From NCBI RefSeq assembly GCF_913063425.1, contig NZ_CAJXYK010000021.1, forward strand, positions 1-64,000: DNA of 64,000 nucleotides, in the 5' to 3' direction. The notes under the pieces were generated by a model. It saw only the letters and a list, made by a program, of their open reading frames with translations, did not search any database and was not told where the DNA came from. The DNA comes from an uncultured Thiohalocapsa sp. Lineage in GTDB: Bacteria; Pseudomonadota; Gammaproteobacteria; Chromatiales; Chromatiaceae. Both the position numbers and the translations under genes were made by a program. Shown in pieces: positions 46,559-55,997 of the stretch; position 1 is the stretch's first letter; every line of letters begins with the position of its first letter.

Positions 46559-48042
46559 CGGCCCTCCTCCCTTTGCAGGGTCTTCAGGAAGGCCACCGCC
46601 AGCAGCGGCAGGATGAACACGAAGGGGATGGCACCGAGCGCGATGATGCTGCGCACGACGCCGGTGTCCCCGGTCAGCATCATCGCGAGTCCGAGCGCCG
46701 CCAGGATCACGCCCCAGATGAGCTTGATGCGCACCGGCGGGTTCTCGTTGCCGCCGGTGGAGAACATGGCCAGCACGAAGGCCGCGCTCACGACGCTGGT
46801 CACCAGGAACAGGAAGGCCGCGGCGACGGTGAATACGCCGGTGAGCGAGCCCAGCGGCAGCGCGCTCAGCACGAAGAAGGTGGTGTTCTCCGGCTCGTTC
46901 AGTGCAGTGTCCACCACTGGCAGGTCGGTGCTCGCCGCCGCGTAGAAGCCGAGGCCGCCGAACACGCCGAACCAGAACAGCGAGAACAGACTCGGCACGA
47001 AGACCACGCCGAGCACGAACTCCCGGATGGTCCGTCCGCGGGAGATGCGCGCGACGAACACGCCGACAAAGGGCGCCCAGGCGATCCACCAGACCATGTA
47101 GTTGAGCGTCCAGGCGTGGAACCAGTCCGCGAAGGCCTCACCGAAAAACGGGAAGGTCGCGAAGCTCTGCCGCACCAGGCTCGACAGATAGCCGCCCACC
47201 GCGTCGACGATACCGTCCATCAGTGCATGCGTCGGCCCCACCAACAGGATGAAGATCATCAGCACGACGGCGATGGCCATGGCGATGTTGGACAACACCG
47301 CCATGCCGCGGGACAGATCCATGGTGAGCGGCAGCAGAAAGGCGATACAGAGCACCGCGAACACCGCGAGCTTCAGGGCATCGCCGCCGCCTTCCAGCCC
47401 GAGCAGGCTGGCGATGCCGCCCTGCACCTGGAACACACCGATGGCGAGCGAGCCGGCGAGCCCGATGGCGATGGCGTAGATGGCCAGCAGGTCTGCGATC
47501 CAGGCCACCGGCCGCACCCAGCCGCCGCGGTGGAAGCTATAGCGAATGGGCGTGCCGATGATGCCGGGCTGGCCCTTGCGGTAGGCATAGTAGGCAATCA
47601 CGAGCGCGGTGATGCCGTAGATGCACCAGGCGTGCAGCGCCCAATTGAAGTTGGTCACCACCATGGCGTAGCCTGCGGCAGGCCCTTCCGGCAGCTGCTG
47701 CCGGATCAGGCTGTAGTGCGTGAGCGGCTCAGCGGCGCCATAGAACAGCAGCCCCACGCCCATACCGGCGGCGAACAGCATGGTGAGCCAGCTGACGGTG
47801 GAGAACTCCGGGCGGTCGGTGTCGGCACCCAGGCGGATCGCGCCATAGGGCGAGACGGCGAGCCAGAGTACGAGCACCACGATCAGACTCGCCACCAGCA
47901 TGATGAACCAGGCGCGACTGCTGAACTGCTGCGCCACACCTTCCTGCGCGAAGGCGGCAAGCCCCGCCGTGTCGAGGACGCCCCACAGGGCAACCAGGGC
48001 TGTCATCGCGAGCGCGGTCAGCAGCAGTGGGTTTCTGGGCAT
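46555..48042 (-). CDS. BCCT family transporter (betaine/carnitine/choline type)
   Basis: The 495-residue inner-membrane transporter has about 12 spans. It starts at MPRNPLLLTALAMTALVALWG behind AAGGAAA. BCCT hallmarks are present: GMGVGLLFYGAAEP (93-106), the tryptophan-rich WTLNYMVWWIAWAPFVGVFVARISRGRTIREF and GLAGSLAIGVFQVQGGI. The family imports glycine betaine, choline, carnitine, ectoine or similar compounds, usually with Na+ or H+. In a salt-adapted organism an osmoprotectant role is likely, but the substrate cannot be told from sequence. It is followed by a coupled 33-residue membrane protein, and both end before the Cys-rich gene. Confidence 0.93.
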   Translation of the reverse strand: MPRNPLLLTALAMTALVALWGVLDTAGLAAFAQEGVAQQFSSRAWFIMLVASLIVVLVLWLAVSPYGAIRLGADTDRPEFSTVSWLTMLFAAGMGVGLLFYGAAEPLTHYSLIRQQLPEGPAAGYAMVVTNFNWALHAWCIYGITALVIAYYAYRKGQPGIIGTPIRYSFHRGGWVRPVAWIADLLAIYAIAIGLAGSLAIGVFQVQGGIASLLGLEGGGDALKLAVFAVLCIAFLLPLTMDLSRGMAVLSNIAMAIAVVLMIFILLVGPTHALMDGIVDAVGGYLSSLVRQSFATFPFFGEAFADWFHAWTLNYMVWWIAWAPFVGVFVARISRGRTIREFVLGVVFVPSLFSLFWFGVFGGLGFYAAASTDLPVVDTALNEPENTTFFVLSALPLGSLTGVFTVAAAFLFLVTSVVSAAFVLAMFSTGGNENPPVRIKLIWGVILAALGLAMMLTGDTGVVRSIIALGAIPFVFILPLLAVAFLKTLQREEGR

Positions 48043-48180
48043 TCGACTTCGTTTCCTTGATGCGTTGGGAGGGCCATCCGCACAGTGGGGGGTCAGACCA
48101 TCGCAGACAGCCGAATTATCTACGAAAATCCCTCCTCAAAAAGGCGGAGGTGACGCCGGATGGGGACGTCCAGCCAAACT

Positions 48181-48225
48181 CATACTGGTCATACGGGTCA
48201 CACTGGCCATAGTGGTCATACTGGT
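48181..48225. repeat. Five 9-bp tandem repeats
   Basis: CATACTGGT, CATACGGGT, CACACTGGC, CATAGTGGT and CATACTGGT follow one another at 48181-48225, leading into the REP-like copies. A further CATACTGGT recurs at 48304-48312 at the start of the second REP copy. Confidence 0.8.
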
Positions 48226-48417
48226 TCCCAAGCTCTGCCTGGGAACCGGTCCGGAAGCTCTGCTTCCCTAGGGGGACGCGAAGCAGAGCTTCTTGGCCGC
48301 ATTCATACTGGTTCCCAAGCTCTGCCTGGGAACCGGTCCGGAAGCTCTGCTTCCTTAAGGGGGAGGCACGAAGCAGAGCTTTTTGGCCGCATTCCCAAGC
48401 CGCGCTTGGGAACGAGA
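48217..48417. repeat. REP-like palindromic repeats, two copies and a partial third
   Basis: Two near-identical copies of about 87 bp lie at 48216-48302 and 48303-48393. Each has a palindrome (GTTCCCAAGCTCTGCCTGGGAAC) and a second inverted pair (AAGCTCTGCTTCC with GAAGCAGAGCTT). A partial third palindrome (TTCCCAAGCCGCGCTTGGGAA) lies at 48392-48412. Similar elements built on GTTCCCAAGC..GCTTGGGAAC are familiar to me from many genomes as REP/MITE-like repeats. The remaining ~600-bp region up to 48643 (48418-48643) has no recognisable gene. Confidence 0.8.
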
Positions 48418-48643
48418 GCACCCCCCCGGCCGCACCCGTGACACCGCGCCGCAGACCGGGCAAGTTACTGGGGCCGCGTCGGCACCAGCGCGACCCTGAG
48501 CCTCGCCGGCGCCACCGCCGTCGGCGCCGACCGATGCTTGGAGCGGCTCGATCACGGCCGGTTCGAGCTGGTCGGCCTCACCCACAGAGGCGTTGTAGAC
48601 CACCACCGGAGAAAGGCATGCTCACGCGGCCCGACGGCCGCGC

Positions 48644-51600
48644 TCAGCCGCTCTGCGCGGCACGGACGTTGCGCAGCTCCTCCAACAGCCGGGCGGCCTT
48701 GTCGCGGTCGGCAAAGCCGGCGTGGGCGGTCTGCAGCAGCCGCGTCAGCTGGGCCATGGCCTCGTCGGTGCGCCCGAGGCCCTTCAGGGCCACGGCGATG
48801 TGATAGCTGATGCCTGGGTCGCCGGCGGCACGGGTCTGGGCGTCGCGCAGGTATTTGAGCCCTTCGGCGAACTCGCCCCGGCTCACCAGCACCCAGCCCA
48901 GGGTATCACCGGTCTCCGCGGCATTGGGCATCAGCTCATGGGCGCGGCGCGCGTAGGGCAGCGCCCGCGGGTCGCCGAGCTCGTTGTAGATCACGGCGAG
49001 GTTGTTCAGCAGCATCGGATTGTCCGGTGCCTGCGCCAGCGCCTGCTCGAACAGCGCCAGTGCGCGCTGATGATCCCCCAGCGCGTAGTAACCTTCCGCA
49101 AGCGTCTGCGTGACCACACCGTCGCCTGGGTTGGCGTCGTGCCAGGCCTGGAGAAACTCCACCCCGGCGGTCATGCCCTCGCCGTCGCGCTTGGCCTCAT
49201 AGGCGCGCAGCGCCAGCAGCGGGGACGCAGTCCGATCCAACGCCCGCGAGAAGGCCTCGAAGGCGGCGATATGCTCCCCCCGGGCGCTCAAGACGAGTCC
49301 GGTGAGATGGTCGGCATAGGGCCGCTCGGGATAGTCCAGTCGCAGCACCCGCGCCAACTCCAGCGCCTCGTCGGTGCGCCCGTGCTCGATGAGCAGCTCG
49401 CCGAAGCGCAGCCGCGCGGGCAGGTAATCCGGCTCCCCCTCCGTGGCCTTCTGCAAGGACCACAGGGCGCCCTCGATGTCGCCCGCGTCACGCTGCAGCA
49501 GGGCGACCTTCAGCAGGCGGCGCGCATCGTACCCCGCCAGGCTGGAGCCCCGGCGCAGCACCACCTGCGCCGTCGCCCGGCGCCCGCTGGCGATGTAGGC
49601 GCGGCTCAGAGTTGCCAAGAGATCGGCATCGTCCGGGTTGTCGCTGCGCACCTCGACGCTCTCGGCCACGCGCACCGCCTTATCCGGCTCGCGCATGCGC
49701 AGCAGCAGCTCCGTCTGGTAGATGGCCACGCGCACCGCGGCCGGGTCGGCTGCAAGCGCGCGCTCCGCAAGCCGCAGCGCCTGCCCGAGATCGCCCTCGG
49801 CCTCGTGGGAGCGCGCCAGCAGCATCAGCGCATTGACCTCCTCGGGCTCGGTGTCGAGCACCCGCTGGAGGTGGCCGCGGGCCAGCTCGACATCGCCCGC
49901 ACGCAGCAGCAGCTCAGCGAGGTTGGTGCGCGCCGGATGAAAGGCCGGGTCGATGGCCAGGGCCAGCTCGAAGGCCCAGCGCGCCGTGTCCATGTCCCCC
50001 TTGGCGAAGGCGGCGGCACCCAGCAGATTCACGTAGGACAGATTGTCCGGCACCCGCAGCAACAGTTTGCGCGCACCCGCCAGGGCGGCCTCGTTGTCGC
50101 GCTCCTGAAGCAGCATGACGATGAGGGTCGCGCCGGCGTTGCTCAGCTCCGGGCGGGTGTTGAAGACCTGCGAGAGCTCGTCGATGGCGTCGTCCCGGCG
50201 GCCGAGGCCGAACTCGTTCACCGCCTGCTGGGTGCGCAGCATGATGTCCCCTTTGCGCTGCTCCTGCGCGGTGCGCAGCAGTTGGGCCGCTTGCAGGTGC
50301 TGGCCCGTCTTCATGTACGCCTCGGCGAGCAACGACAGCGCCGGGACATTGCCGGGGGTACGCTCCACCGCCGACTCCAGCAGGCGAATGGCACGCTCCG
50401 GCTCGCCCCGCTGCTCCAGTGCGATGCGCGCCAGGAGCACCCGCGGGCCGGTGGCGCCGCCGTCCTCCGCGAGGTAAATGCTGAGATAGTCCTCGGCCTG
50501 CTCCCACTGCTTGAGCGTGAAGGCGATGATGCCCGCCAGCAGCAGCGTCGGCCGATGCCCTTCGATCAGCTCGCGCGGGAAGCGGGCGATGAGGTTGGAG
50601 CCGGCCTGCAGCGCCTCCTCCGCGGCCTGCTCGTTGCCGAGCTTGGTCTGCACGACCGCCTTCAGGTAGTGGCTGCGGGGGTCGTTGGGATAGATCTCCT
50701 GCACCTCGCTCGCCACAGCATCCGCCTCGCTCAGGCGGCCCAGGCGCAGCATCAGGTTCACCCGCCCCGTCTGGGCCGGCAGATACGCGGGCAGCAGCTC
50801 CGCCGCCTCGGTCAGGTCCGAGAGCGCGCCGCTGTAGTCACCCATGCTCTCGGCGAGCACCCCCTTGAGGTACCAGGCGCGGGGCGACGTGGGGGCCACC
50901 GCCACCGCCTCGCGGGCCAGGGCCATGGCCTTCTCCAGCTCGCCCTGGAGCAGCATGACGTGGACGCGGCCCAGGATGGCCGCCGCCGAGCGCGGATTCA
51001 GCTCCCAGGCCTGGGTGAAGGAGCGCTGGGCGTCGAAGTACTGCTCCAGCGCGAGGTGTGCTTCGCCGCGCAGGGCCAGCAGCTCGGCATCCTCTTCCGG
51101 TGCCGTACCGACGGGAAAGAGCTCGTCCAGCAACTGCTGGGGCCGGCCCTGCATGAGATAGGCTCGGGCCAGGGAGTTCTGGATGAGCGAGCGATGGGCG
51201 CCCAGACCGTCTGCGATGAGGAGCTGCTTCTCCGCCTGCTCGCCCTGCCCCATGTCCAGGTAGATGCGCCCGAGCAGCAGGTGCGCCGGCAGCAGCAGGG
51301 GGTCTTCCCTGAGTGAGTTCTTGAGGAAGATGTAAGCGGAGCGCACGTCGCCCTTGTTGTGCGCGATGAGGGCCTTCTCATAGAACTCCGCCGCGGCCTC
51401 CGCGCCCTCCGCCTCGCCCAGCAGCGGTTCCTGCTGCTGCGCGCCTGCGCTGCCCGCGAACAGGCTGAGCAGCAGCGTGAGCACAGCCACGCGCAGCCCC
51501 CAGCCGCTGCCCGCCGGATGCCGGCCGCGCGGACCGGCGCCGGCCACATTGCCCGCGGAGGCCCCGGGTATCGACGCCGCGCCGTAACCGGCAGCGCAGC

Positions 51601-51661
51601 AGGGTCGGCTGCGATGGGCGAGCTTGGGCTGCTCCCGGAGGGGCCGGATGGACTCGATCAT
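48644..51661 (-). CDS. prsT: PrsT-like TPR-repeat protein of the PEP-CTERM/exosortase system
   Basis: The 1005-residue protein was started at MIESIRPLREQPKLAHR behind a GGGGAA; an N-terminal span (VAVLTLLLSLFAGSAGA) is a signal peptide or membrane anchor at residue ~45. From residue ~65 to the end it is a solenoid of about 25 TPR units (for example ALIAHNKGDVRSAYIFLKNS and MLLNNLAVIYNELGDPRAL), so it acts as a large periplasmic interaction scaffold. Length and layout match the PEP-CTERM system TPR protein PrsT (~900 residues). PrsT proteins occur with exosortase-linked exopolysaccharide genes. Three PEP-CTERM-like proteins in this window support the assignment, but no exosortase gene is nearby. 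Confidence 0.75.
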   Translation of the reverse strand: MIESIRPLREQPKLAHRSRPCCAAGYGAASIPGASAGNVAGAGPRGRHPAGSGWGLRVAVLTLLLSLFAGSAGAQQQEPLLGEAEGAEAAAEFYEKALIAHNKGDVRSAYIFLKNSLREDPLLLPAHLLLGRIYLDMGQGEQAEKQLLIADGLGAHRSLIQNSLARAYLMQGRPQQLLDELFPVGTAPEEDAELLALRGEAHLALEQYFDAQRSFTQAWELNPRSAAAILGRVHVMLLQGELEKAMALAREAVAVAPTSPRAWYLKGVLAESMGDYSGALSDLTEAAELLPAYLPAQTGRVNLMLRLGRLSEADAVASEVQEIYPNDPRSHYLKAVVQTKLGNEQAAEEALQAGSNLIARFPRELIEGHRPTLLLAGIIAFTLKQWEQAEDYLSIYLAEDGGATGPRVLLARIALEQRGEPERAIRLLESAVERTPGNVPALSLLAEAYMKTGQHLQAAQLLRTAQEQRKGDIMLRTQQAVNEFGLGRRDDAIDELSQVFNTRPELSNAGATLIVMLLQERDNEAALAGARKLLLRVPDNLSYVNLLGAAAFAKGDMDTARWAFELALAIDPAFHPARTNLAELLLRAGDVELARGHLQRVLDTEPEEVNALMLLARSHEAEGDLGQALRLAERALAADPAAVRVAIYQTELLLRMREPDKAVRVAESVEVRSDNPDDADLLATLSRAYIASGRRATAQVVLRRGSSLAGYDARRLLKVALLQRDAGDIEGALWSLQKATEGEPDYLPARLRFGELLIEHGRTDEALELARVLRLDYPERPYADHLTGLVLSARGEHIAAFEAFSRALDRTASPLLALRAYEAKRDGEGMTAGVEFLQAWHDANPGDGVVTQTLAEGYYALGDHQRALALFEQALAQAPDNPMLLNNLAVIYNELGDPRALPYARRAHELMPNAAETGDTLGWVLVSRGEFAEGLKYLRDAQTRAAGDPGISYHIAVALKGLGRTDEAMAQLTRLLQTAHAGFADRDKAARLLEELRNVRAAQSG

Positions 51662-51835
51662 GATTCCCCGTGAGCCGGATCGGCTCCAAGACGGCGGCCA
51701 GCATGTGCGCCGCGTGAACCTGCGACAAGCCGTACACGCGCAGCGCACGATGCGCGCACCGGCTACGGCGATGGATGGCCGGATTATAGGCGAGCCGCGG
51801 GCGTGAATGTTCCGACGCGCCGGCAACATGCGTGC

Positions 51836-52615
51836 TCAGACATCGATCCAGCCGCTGCCTTGATCCTGATCCGCAACGCCCGGCTCCAGATCGCTGCACA
51901 CCGCACGCACCGCTGCCAAGGCCAGGTCGGGCCGATTGTTCTGTTGGCTCAGGTGCGAGAGCAGCACCCTGCGCAGACCAGGATGCAGAACCCGGTCCAA
52001 GAGGACCGCCGCCTGGGCATTGCTGAGATGGCCGAAAGCGCCGCCGACGCGCCGCTGGAGACTCGGCGGATAGGGGCCAAGCCGCAGCAGCTCCGGGTCG
52101 TGGTTGGCCTCCAGCATCAGGGCGTCGCATTCGCGCAGGGCATCGCACATGCGCGGCGTCACGGTGCCCGCGTCCGTCAGCACGCCGAAGCGGCGCCCAT
52201 CGCCCTCGAAGACGAACTGACAGGGCTCGCGCGCATCATGCGGCACCGGAATCGGCCGCAGCGCCAGCGCCCCGATGCGCAGGCGCCGGGCATGGCTCGG
52301 AAAGAGCCGCAGACGCGGCAGCGTGTCCGCGCCCGCGCGCTTGGCCGCCCCCTTGCAGGCGGCCTTCCAGGTGCCGGGTGACGCCCAGACTTCCAGCCCA
52401 TAGCGCGCCGCGAGTCGCGGCACACCGGCCACGTGGTCGCCGTGCTCGTGGGTGACGACGACCGCGCTCAGCTCGCTCGGGTGGACATCCACCGCAGCGA
52501 GCCTCTGCTCCAGCTCCCGCAGCGGAAAGCCGCAGTCCAGCAGCACCCTGGTGCCATCGCATTCGATGAGTGTCGCATTGCCCCGGCTGCCGCTGCCGAG
52601 CACCGCGAAGCGCAT
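51836..52615 (-). CDS. MBL-fold metallo-hydrolase (YycJ/WalJ-like)
   Basis: The 259-residue protein starts at MRFAVLGSGSRGNATLIECDGTRVLLDCGFP, typical of this family (GSGSxGNAT opening). The metal-binding THEHGDHVAG motif (HxHxDH) and later HDAREPCQFVF, LTDAG and EANHD motifs are intact, so two zinc or iron ions should bind. YycJ-type proteins are cytoplasmic hydrolases or nucleases of uncertain physiological role, with an exonuclease activity reported for a family member. It lies between prsT and bamC on the same strand with a 174-bp gap to prsT. Confidence 0.9.
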   Translation of the reverse strand: MRFAVLGSGSRGNATLIECDGTRVLLDCGFPLRELEQRLAAVDVHPSELSAVVVTHEHGDHVAGVPRLAARYGLEVWASPGTWKAACKGAAKRAGADTLPRLRLFPSHARRLRIGALALRPIPVPHDAREPCQFVFEGDGRRFGVLTDAGTVTPRMCDALRECDALMLEANHDPELLRLGPYPPSLQRRVGGAFGHLSNAQAAVLLDRVLHPGLRRVLLSHLSQQNNRPDLALAAVRAVCSDLEPGVADQDQGSGWIDV

Positions 52616-52680
52616 CTGCCCGCCCCAGTGTGCGCCTGCTGGATCGGGCTTGCGCCCGGGAATCTGCGGCCTAACTGCGC

Positions 52681-53853
52681 CTAGCGCAGCTCGTCCTGAA
52701 GCAGGCTCAGGATACGCTCGCCGGTGCCGCTGGTGGTGGGCCGACCGTCGGCGTCGAGCACCCGCACCCGGGTTTCATCCGCGCCGGCATCGAGACGGAC
52801 CTGATACTGCTCCACGCCGCTGTCCTCGTTGCCGCGCCAGAAGGCCATACGATCGACGATGCCCCGCCTGCGGCCGGCATCCCGACCCGGGTCGTCGTAG
52901 CGGACGTAGAAGACACCCTCGCTGCGGTTGCGGTCCGCCACCGCGAAGCCGCTGCGGTCCAGCGCCAGACCCGTCCGGCGCCAGGCCTGACGGTACTCGC
53001 CGGGGATCACCAGCTCGGCGTTGTCACCGCTGCCCACCAGGCGCGCGCCGGCACCCGCCGCCGCGGCCGTACCCGCACCCGCGGGCACGGCGCTGCCGCC
53101 GCTTGCGAGCATGCGACCGGCGTCTCGATCCGACACACCCAGATAGAGCATCAGCCGGCGCAGCATGATGGCCTCTTTGTCAGGGTCGTTGCCGGCCGGC
53201 TCCCAGACCGTGGTCGCGCCCTCGCCGACAGTGTTGCGCACCAGCCGCTCTTCCATGCCGGTGTGGCTGAGGTAGACCTCGGTGGAGTCGCGGGTCGGCC
53301 CGGCGTCGATGCGCACGCGGTACTGGTCGCGGGTGGACGTGGAGTAGAGACCGTCCAGCACCTTGCGGACCTGTCGGGTGATGAAGTCCTGGCGGACCTC
53401 GGCGCGGTTCTCCAGCCAGTCCGTCCTCATGACGCCGGTAGCCGGGTTCTGCTCCACCAGCAGGATGCCCTGCTGGCGCCAGAAGTCCACCACCTCGGAC
53501 CACACGGCGTCGGGCGGTGCGTCGATGTCGAGCCAGCGGCGGTCGCCGGAGCGGCGCAGCGACACGCCCTCCACCTCCGGCAGCACGTCACCGCTTTGGG
53601 CGATGCGGGTGCGCGCAGCGCGCTCGCCCGCGTAGCTGGAGTAGGTGGCGGTGCCGGTGACGCCGGGGATGTCCAGCGCGTCGTCGAAGGTGGCGCCGGC
53701 AAGGTCCGGGGGCAGCTCCAGATTCTCGGATGCCTCGCGCTGCTGCTTGTACTGCAGGGAGCGGTCCGGCAGCACCTGCTCCATGGTGCCGCCGCAGCCG
53801 CCGAGCAGCAGCACGGCAGCAACGGCCAGCGATGGAATGATGGGCTTGGTCAT
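52681..53853 (-). CDS. bamC: Outer membrane protein assembly factor BamC
   Basis: The 390-residue lipoprotein starts at MTKPIIPSLAVAAVLLLGGCGGTMEQ. The lipobox LGGC places the lipid on Cys20, anchoring it to the membrane. Later domains match BamC: a long unstructured N-terminal stretch (LQYKQQREASENLELPPDL), the first helix-grip domain (WLDIDAPPDAVWSEVVDFWRQQGILLVEQ..TGVMRTDW) and a second one (GLALDRSGFAVADRNRSEGVFYVRYDD). BamC is part of the BAM complex that inserts beta-barrel proteins. It follows dapA, as in E. coli (dapA-bamC), supporting the call. The linker (~280-300) is alanine/glycine-rich. Confidence 0.92.
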   Translation of the reverse strand: MTKPIIPSLAVAAVLLLGGCGGTMEQVLPDRSLQYKQQREASENLELPPDLAGATFDDALDIPGVTGTATYSSYAGERAARTRIAQSGDVLPEVEGVSLRRSGDRRWLDIDAPPDAVWSEVVDFWRQQGILLVEQNPATGVMRTDWLENRAEVRQDFITRQVRKVLDGLYSTSTRDQYRVRIDAGPTRDSTEVYLSHTGMEERLVRNTVGEGATTVWEPAGNDPDKEAIMLRRLMLYLGVSDRDAGRMLASGGSAVPAGAGTAAAAGAGARLVGSGDNAELVIPGEYRQAWRRTGLALDRSGFAVADRNRSEGVFYVRYDDPGRDAGRRRGIVDRMAFWRGNEDSGVEQYQVRLDAGADETRVRVLDADGRPTTSGTGERILSLLQDELR

Positions 53854-54071
53854 GGCTGCTGTAATACTGGGTTGACCCGCTCGGCTGCCGGGAAGCGGCG
53901 GCCCGGACGTGGCGGCTGAAGCGCGGCGGCGGAGCGCCCGTTGCTGTCCGGGGCTGCGGCTTTCCGAGGTGTCGCTGCCCGGGGCACGGCTGAGTGGCGT
54001 TCGGCTGACTGGGATACGGCTTGAAGGCGCCGGGTGACAGGGGGACGGCGCCCGACATGAGACATCGGCAC

Positions 54072-54107
54072 CAGTTGGGGCAGCAGTTGGGGCAGCAGTT
54101 GGGGCAG
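54072..54107. repeat. Three 12-bp tandem repeats in the dapA-bamC spacer
   Basis: CAGTTGGGGCAG is repeated three times exactly at 54072-54107 inside the 317-bp spacer between dapA and bamC. The rest of the spacer (53854-54170) is GC-rich with no recognisable gene. Confidence 0.8.
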
Positions 54108-54170
54108 CCATGGGCTCAGCGCTGGCGGAAGCCTGAGCGGCAGCCACAGATCCTCGCGCAGCCCGCATCA

Positions 54171-55049
54171 TCAGACGGCGCCGACCTGCTGCATGGCGGC
54201 GCGCACCGCGGGCTGATGCTCGGCGCTGAGCCAGGTGAGCGGCAGGCGAATACCGCGCTGCGCCAGGCCCATCTCCGCCATCGCCCACTTCACCGGAATG
54301 GGATTCGACTCCGTGAACAGCGCCCGATGCAGCCCGTCCAGGCGGGCATTCAGGGCCAGCGCGGTGTCGCGCTCGCCGCTCAGGGACGCCTCGCACATCT
54401 GTTGCATCAACGCCGGTGCCACGTTGCTGGTGACGGAGATCACGCCGTCGCCGCCGCGCAGCATGAACTCGCAGCCCGTGCCGTCATCGCCGCTGTACAG
54501 GGCGAAGTCCGGGCCGCAGAGCTCCCGCAGACGCGGCACGCGCGTGAGGTCGCCGGTGGCGTCCTTGAGGCCGACGATGTTCTCCGCCCGGGCCAGCTCG
54601 GCGGTGGTCTCCGGCAGCAGGTCACAGGCGGTGCGGCCCGGCACGTTGTAGAGGATCTGCGGCATGGCGACGGCATCCGCCACGGCGCGGTGGTGGGCAA
54701 TGAGCCCCGCCTGGGTCGGCTTGTTGTAATAGGGCGTCACCAGCAGGGCCGCGTCCGCGCCCGCCTGCTCGGCACACCGGGTGAGCCGGATGGCCTCGGC
54801 GGTTGCATTGGCGCCCGTGCCGGCGATCACCGGAATCCGGCCGCCGGCGAGCGCCACGCAGCGCGCAATGACGGCGCAGTGCTCATCCTCGTCCAGTGTC
54901 GCCGACTCGCCCGTGGTGCCCACCGCGACGATGCCCGCGGTGCCGGAGGCCACGTGAAACTCGATCAGACGCGCCAAAGCGGCGTCGTCTACGGCGCCTG
55001 CGGCGTCCATCGGCGTGATGAGCGCAACGATGCTCCCGCGCAGAAACAT
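54171..55049 (-). CDS. dapA: 4-hydroxy-tetrahydrodipicolinate synthase
   Basis: The 292-residue enzyme condenses pyruvate with aspartate semialdehyde, the first step of lysine and diaminopimelate synthesis. It starts at [22 protein letters not shown]. Family motifs are [44 protein letters not shown] (catalytic tyrosine) and [13 protein letters not shown], where the lysine forms the Schiff base. Length is exactly the norm. It is upstream of bamC and divergent from gcvR, the same arrangement as in E. coli, which supports orthology. Confidence 0.97.
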   Translation of the reverse strand: MFLRGSIVALITPMDAAGAVDDAALARLIEFHVASGTAGIVAVGTTGESATLDEDEHCAVIARCVALAGGRIPVIAGTGANATAEAIRLTRCAEQAGADAALLVTPYYNKPTQAGLIAHHRAVADAVAMPQILYNVPGRTACDLLPETTAELARAENIVGLKDATGDLTRVPRLRELCGPDFALYSGDDGTGCEFMLRGGDGVISVTSNVAPALMQQMCEASLSGERDTALALNARLDGLHRALFTESNPIPVKWAMAEMGLAQRGIRLPLTWLSAEHQPAVRAAMQQVGAV

Positions 55050-55185
55050 AGGTGCCCAGTGGGTCGGTCGATAATCCGCGGATACTAGCGCGCGCGCCGG
55101 CGGCGAGACAAGGCGTCGGCGCAGAGGCGGCCATGGTCACGCTGGCGTCACGGCGGCGGGCCCCCCCGCGACCCCGGCGCCTCCC

Positions 55186-55213
55186 TTGGCCACGCAAAAC
55201 GCCATGCTATACA
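55186..55213 (+). promoter_or_regulatory. Candidate sigma-70 promoter of gcvR
   Basis: TTGGCC (55186-55191) and TATACA (55208-55213) are separated by 16 bp, close to the -35/-10 consensus, and lie about 55 bp before the gcvR ATG in the 218-bp region divergent from dapA. Confidence 0.45.
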
Positions 55214-55267
55214 CTGCCGCCGAGACGTTGATTGCCGTGCCGATGCGCGATGTGAATTCAGGAAACC

Positions 55268-55807
55268 ATGAGTACCCATAAGACCTTCCTCGTGATCTCC
55301 GCCCTGGGCGAGGACCATCCGGGCCTGGTCAACGACCTGTCGCGGACCATCCTCGAGCATGGCTGCAACATTGAAGACAGCCGCATGACCGTGCTGGGCG
55401 GCGAGTTCGCGGCCATCCTGCTGGTGGAAGGCAAGTGGAACACCCTGGCCAAGGTCGAGAACGCCCTGCCCGAGCTGGAGCGCTCTCTGGGCATGACCAT
55501 CACCTGCAAGCGCACCGGCGAGCGCGAGCGCAGCACCGACAAGGTGCCTTATGCCGTGGACGTCATCGCCATGGACCATCCGGGGATTGTCAACAACCTG
55601 GCGGGATTCTTCGCTGAGCGGCAGATCAACATCGAGGACATGGCCACCAACACCTATGCCGCCGCGCACACGGGCACGCCCATGTTCGCGGTGCACATGA
55701 CCGTCGGCATCCCGGCCTCGACCCATATCGCAACCCTGCGCGAAGAGTTCATGGACTACTGCGACGGGCTCAATCTCGACGCGGTGCTGGAGCCGCTCAA
55801 GTCCTGA
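55268..55807 (+). CDS. gcvR: Glycine cleavage system transcriptional repressor-like ACT protein (GcvR)
   Basis: The 179-residue protein starts at MSTHKTFLVISALGEDHPGLVND with AGGAAA upstream. It has two ACT domains, which bind small ligands: residues ~5-85 (LVISALGEDHPGLVNDLSRTILEHGCNIEDS) and ~95-175 (YAVDVIAMDHPGIVNNLAGFFAERQINIEDM). GcvR controls the glycine cleavage genes by binding the activator GcvA when glycine is low. It is followed by bcp and divergent from dapA-bamC, as in E. coli. No gcvA or gcvTHP is in this window, so the regulatory role here is by homology. Confidence 0.9.
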   Translation: MSTHKTFLVISALGEDHPGLVNDLSRTILEHGCNIEDSRMTVLGGEFAAILLVEGKWNTLAKVENALPELERSLGMTITCKRTGERERSTDKVPYAVDVIAMDHPGIVNNLAGFFAERQINIEDMATNTYAAAHTGTPMFAVHMTVGIPASTHIATLREEFMDYCDGLNLDAVLEPLKS

Positions 55808-55864
55808 CGCCGGGGAGCAGCCGTCGCGTCCACGCCCCGGGGATCGCACTCCGCCGGCCGCGGC

Positions 55865-55901
55865 GCCGGTTGCGCGCAGCAACCGGCTGGCAAGGCTTTT
55901 T
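55865..55901 (+). terminator. Rho-independent-like terminator after gcvR
   Basis: GCCGGTTGC (55865-55873) pairs with GCAACCGGC (55879-55887) around a five-base loop, and a TTTTT tract lies at 55897-55901. The T run begins 10 bp after the stem, so strength is uncertain. Confidence 0.55.
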
Positions 55902-55997
55902 CTTCCGCCGACGGGCCGCCCATGCGAGCATTCCGGCCCCAGGGCACCCACATTGGACGGCCCGACCCGAGCGATCCAAGCAAGAGGAACCCCAACC

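Noticed and set aside
48181-48417. Possible CRISPR array
   Set aside because: The repeats are large palindromic units in direct contact, with no unique spacers of regular length and no cas genes.
48722-51316. 864-residue plus-strand frame opposite prsT
   Set aside because: The translation is Q/L/R-rich noise, while the minus-strand frame has regular TPR units.
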